NCBI GenBank assembly: GCA_041628815.1
Contig: JBFKOL010000171.1
Span: 1-8,546, forward strand
Reading direction: 5' to 3'
DNA length: 8,546 nucleotides
Source of the DNA: JBFKOL01 sp041628815
GTDB taxonomy: Bacteria > Bacteroidota > Bacteroidia > Chitinophagales > Saprospiraceae
Each line of letters starts with the position of its first letter. Within the stretch, counting starts at the first letter, position 1. The notes beneath the pieces are model-generated. The model did no database searches. It saw only the letters and a program-made list of their open reading frames with translations, and had not been told where the DNA came from. Shown here one piece after another: positions 6,245 to 8,546 of the stretch. A program made the position numbers and the translations under genes.

Positions 6245-6552
6245 TGTCGATTGCTAAATGGTTTCTGATCTGATTCTGTTATCACAGAAAACGCCGTAAT
6301 AGAAATTTACACTTATTACCATGGTCACTTCTCCCACTAAAATTCGGAGTTCATGGATTGAGTGCTTTTCCGCTGAAGATTGGATAATTGAGCGTAATCA
6401 ATAATTCTTGTCACATAATTCTATTCAATCCGTGCACTTTTATTCCCTATAGAAACCTGGATGGCTTATTCAAAAATTCCTCTGACTTATCTATGTACAG
6501 ACACGGGGCGTCTTATGAGAGATACTGGCTCAATTCTTGACATTCTATTCAT
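6245..6552. other. Intergenic gap between cyclase and DUF6090 copy 2
   Basis: No convincing gene. A 6-bp hairpin (TTCTGT 6274-6279, ACAGAA 6284-6289, loop TATC) follows the cyclase stop but has no T-run, so it is at best a weak terminator. A 26-codon plus-strand frame (ATG 6321 to TAA 6401) lacks supporting features. The promoter of copy 2 should lie in the right half, but no clean TAnnTTTG box is visible. Confidence 0.5.
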
Positions 6553-7287
6553 ATGCTAACTTTCCTACGAAAAATAAGGAAGTCATTGATCGCGTCAGGA
6601 TCGGGTCAGAAATACATCCTATATGCCATTGGCGAAATAGGTTTGGTCGTCATCGGCATTTTGATCGCCCTGCAAATCAATAATTGGAATGAAGAACGGA
6701 AAAAAGGTGAAATTGAAAAATCTACATTGAATGAGTTAATTCTTGCATTGGCACAGGATACTGCAAATATCAATAATGCCATCCACCGGTTGCATTTGAG
6801 ATTGGATGATATTTCCGCTGTAATCAAACATGTTGAATCAAAAAAGCCTTATGAACCTAAGTTGGATACCTTATTTGTAAAGGCCTATACCTTTCATACA
6901 GCTACTTTCGGTAAATACAACAAAGCGGCCTTTGAATTATTACAGGAAAGAGGTACCGATATCATATCGAATCCATTATTACGTAGAATGGTCGTGGAAC
7001 ATTACACCACCACATTTATCGAAAATGAGGAATGGTTTTCCAATCTTAAACAGGTACACGCCCTTGAAGCAGACCGGTTATTTGACCACTTCAAAATTAC
7101 GGGTGATCTGGACCGTGGCATAGCCATGCGTTCCAGCGTTTACAATCAATTGTTAAGCAATGAAACCATACTGTATCCGATCCACCACTTTAAGGCATTG
7201 GCCATAACAGCTATTTTCATCCTTGAGCAATATAGAAATGAGACGCAGGATGTCCTCGAAATGATAAAGGACGAAATAAACAAATAA
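6553..7287 (+). CDS. DUF6090 family membrane protein, copy 2
   Basis: A complete 244-residue DUF6090 protein, of the family's typical size. The start at ATG 6553 gives the family's N-terminus: a basic amphipathic stretch (FLRKIRKSLIASGSGQK, residues 4-20), then one transmembrane helix (YILYAIGEIGLVVIGILIAL, about 21-40), then INNWNEERKK. The rest, about 50-244, is probably an extracytoplasmic or cytoplasmic helical region with the family-like segment KAAFELLQERGTDIISNPLLRRMVVEHY (about 125-152), ending in QDVLEMIKDEINK. Compared with copy 3 it lacks about seven residues between SGSGQK and YAIGEI, where the helix start is reached directly. The function of the family is unknown, and topology is inferred from the positive charges before the helix. 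Copy 3 follows on the same strand after 93 bases, possibly in one operon. Confidence 0.93.
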   Translation: MLTFLRKIRKSLIASGSGQKYILYAIGEIGLVVIGILIALQINNWNEERKKGEIEKSTLNELILALAQDTANINNAIHRLHLRLDDISAVIKHVESKKPYEPKLDTLFVKAYTFHTATFGKYNKAAFELLQERGTDIISNPLLRRMVVEHYTTTFIENEEWFSNLKQVHALEADRLFDHFKITGDLDRGIAMRSSVYNQLLSNETILYPIHHFKALAITAIFILEQYRNETQDVLEMIKDEINK

Positions 7288-7380
7288 GATCTTTCCATGA
7301 TTCTAATGTGGCACCCGAAAAGGATGGGACTATTTTCAAATAACCCAGGGTGACATTATCGCGTTTTATACCTTCACACT

Positions 7381-8112
7381 ATGCTTTTCTTTCTAAGAAA
7401 AATAAGGAAGTCACTGATTGAATCTGGATCTGGTCAGAAGCTCATCTCGCCGACAGGCAAGTATGTATTTTACGCCATTGGGGAAATTCTACTTGTGATG
7501 ATTGGTATTTTATTGGCAATGAAGGTCAACAATTGGAACGAGTGGAGAAAGGACAGAACATTGGAGCGGGAAATCATTGAGAATGTTTATGAGAACATCA
7601 CATTGAATACTGAACTCTTAAAATCGAACCTGGATTTCTTAAAAAATCTGAATGCCTCCGCAACAATCATAGAACAAACCATTTTGAACCAGCGACCCTA
7701 TGTCGACACATTGAATATTCACTTCAGCAATGCCAGGAAACATGGCTTTCTCAATTTCATGCTGAGCAAAAGTGGATATGAAGCCTACAAAAACGCAGGT
7801 TTTAATCTCGTATTAAACAGGCAACTTAAGGACGAAATAATTGAGCTTTTTGAAGCGACACTACCTCGTTTGGAAAGGGCTTATGGATTTGTGGAGTCAG
7901 AAAGCGAACTCACCCGTATTCTCGTTTTTGAGTCTTTTTACATGATTGACAATGATTCGCTATACCCCAAGGAGTACGATGCATTCTTAAGTGATGAAAA
8001 ATATCTTTCCCTGTTCAGGAGGATCAAAGAAAACCGGTTGCTTCTGATTGATAGAATTGAAGCATGCATCGAAGAATCGCAGCAAGTCCTTCATCTGATC
8101 GAGGGTAAATAG
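7381..8112 (+). CDS. DUF6090 family membrane protein, copy 3
   Basis: A complete 243-residue DUF6090 protein. Its first 20 residues (MLFFLRKIRKSLIESGSGQK) nearly equal those of copy 2, and 17 bases are identical at the same codon phase (7397-7413 and 6569-6585). A short linker (LISPTGK) precedes the transmembrane helix (YVFYAIGEILLVMIGILLAM, about 28-47), then KVNNWNEWRKDR, a string shared with copy 1. The downstream region has SKSGYEAYKNAGFNLVLNRQ (about 138-157), aligned with SGFDALKNNGFDLI in copy 1, and ends in QQVLHLIEGK. So copy 3 resembles copy 2 at the very N-terminus and copy 1 in the middle. The ATG at 7381 is fixed by homology to the paralogue. It converges with the T9SS-domain gene across 135 bases; no strong terminator is visible. 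Confidence 0.93.
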   Translation: MLFFLRKIRKSLIESGSGQKLISPTGKYVFYAIGEILLVMIGILLAMKVNNWNEWRKDRTLEREIIENVYENITLNTELLKSNLDFLKNLNASATIIEQTILNQRPYVDTLNIHFSNARKHGFLNFMLSKSGYEAYKNAGFNLVLNRQLKDEIIELFEATLPRLERAYGFVESESELTRILVFESFYMIDNDSLYPKEYDAFLSDEKYLSLFRRIKENRLLLIDRIEACIEESQQVLHLIEGK

Positions 8113-8247
8113 GGTGGGGAGTAATTAGTTGTCTGATCTCCATTGAATCTTTTAAGTGAAAATGATAAGATCCCGAAATAGTTGATCGATAATTATTAGT
8201 CACTCCGGTTCAGGTGCAACCTGGCAATAAACAGTGGGTTTCAAGAC

Positions 8248-8546
8248 CTACATTTTAATGAACTTCCTTGTAATGAGTTCTCCTTCATTATCGATGCGAA
8301 GAATAAACAATCCGGTCGGTGCATTGGTCATATCTATTACGCTGAAATCACCTTGAAATAACCCTTGTTTAATAATCCTACCATAGATGTCTACCACCTG
8401 GAAGGGAAGATCTGTTAATTCATCATTTTCTAATGTTATCAACAATGAGCTTTCAGTTATTCCGATATCTCGGATGAATCCTTCAGATGGAGCAGAGAAA
8501 GATTTGGGAATGAAAGAAGTAAAATCGCGAAAACAACTATTCTGAC
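8248..8546 (-). CDS. C-terminal part of a T9SS-secreted protein (type A sorting domain), truncated by window edge
   Basis: Reading on the minus strand, the frame is open from the window edge to the stop at 8248-8250, giving 98 visible residues. The end is a type A T9SS C-terminal sorting domain: LPFQVVDIYGRIIKQG, then DMTNAPTGLFILRI, then a final RKFIKM. The hallmarks are the V-x-D/N-x-x-G-R strand, the P-T/S-G-x-F/Y-x-x-R turn and the short basic-hydrophobic end. Such domains carry a protein through the type IX secretion system of Bacteroidota and are then usually removed during attachment to the cell surface. The segment before it (SFIPKSFSAPSEGFIRDIGI) looks like a linker. The body of the protein lies beyond the window, so its activity cannot be named. 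The internal TTG at 8445 is not a real start, since the frame continues upstream without a stop. Confidence 0.88.
   Translation of the reverse strand, partial: QNSCFRDFTSFIPKSFSAPSEGFIRDIGITESSLLITLENDELTDLPFQVVDIYGRIIKQGLFQGDFSVIDMTNAPTGLFILRIDNEGELITRKFIKM

Noticed and set aside
6321..6401. 26-codon plus-strand frame in the gap before copy 2
   Set aside because: No supporting evidence beyond a start and a stop.
6537..6542. TTGACA resembling a sigma-70 -35 box before copy 2
   Set aside because: Only 10 bases from the ATG, so it cannot serve that start, and Bacteroidota promoters use a different consensus.
7449..7464. CTCGCCGACAGGC in DUF6090 copy 3 as an in-frame repeat insertion
   Set aside because: It resembles the palindrome at 903-928 only loosely, and linkers of this kind between the basic N-terminus and the membrane helix are normal in the family.
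8211..8223. 5-bp hairpin CAGGT-GCA-ACCTG in the convergent gap
   Set aside because: Short stem with a 3-base loop and no T-run on either side; not a convincing terminator.

Overview
The window looks like an accessory stretch of a Bacteroidota chromosome (Cytophagia, Saprospiria or Flavobacteriia-like). Three genes encode DUF6090-type proteins, which carry the YAIGEI...INNWNE membrane signature seen almost only in this phylum. The right edge holds the end of a protein with a type IX secretion (T9SS) C-terminal sorting domain. Genes are AT-rich and separated by loose intergenic gaps, and most starts have no clear Shine-Dalgarno sequence, as is usual for the phylum.

Layout. 1-657: 3' part of a first DUF6090 gene. 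658-1147: no intact gene, but a REP-like palindrome and a probable frame-broken coding remnant ending in Gly-Cys-Cys-Lys. 1148-1959: an unrecognised membrane-anchored protein with a Cys-x7-Cys motif, whose stop overlaps the start of an 18-codon microORF. 1985-2353: a small VOC (glyoxalase/bleomycin-resistance fold) protein. 2389-4071, minus strand: a likely two-gene operon of a CPBP-family intramembrane protease followed by a CDF-type cation transporter with an HMA-like N-terminal domain. 4072-4399: divergent intergenic region with a 7-bp dyad. 4409-5029: a secreted Cys-, Trp- and Gly-rich protein followed by a strong hairpin terminator. 5270-6244: a complete class III nucleotide cyclase fused to an N-terminal NTF2/SnoaL-like domain, with two small hairpins in its upstream region. 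6245-6552: empty. 6553-8112: two more DUF6090 genes in tandem. 8248-8546, minus strand: the T9SS-domain protein, truncated by the window edge.

How the genes relate. There is no single obvious pathway. A metal or thiol theme is possible on the left (Cys-Cys-ended remnant, Cys-x7-Cys membrane protein, HMA-CDF transporter), but this is inference. The three DUF6090 paralogues share an almost fixed N-terminal membrane segment and have divergent C-terminal helical regions, so they look like a diversifying family rather than simple duplicates. The cyclase keeps all the residues expected of an active adenylate cyclase and is the best functionally supported gene here. I found no CRISPR array, RNA gene, intact transposase or phage gene.
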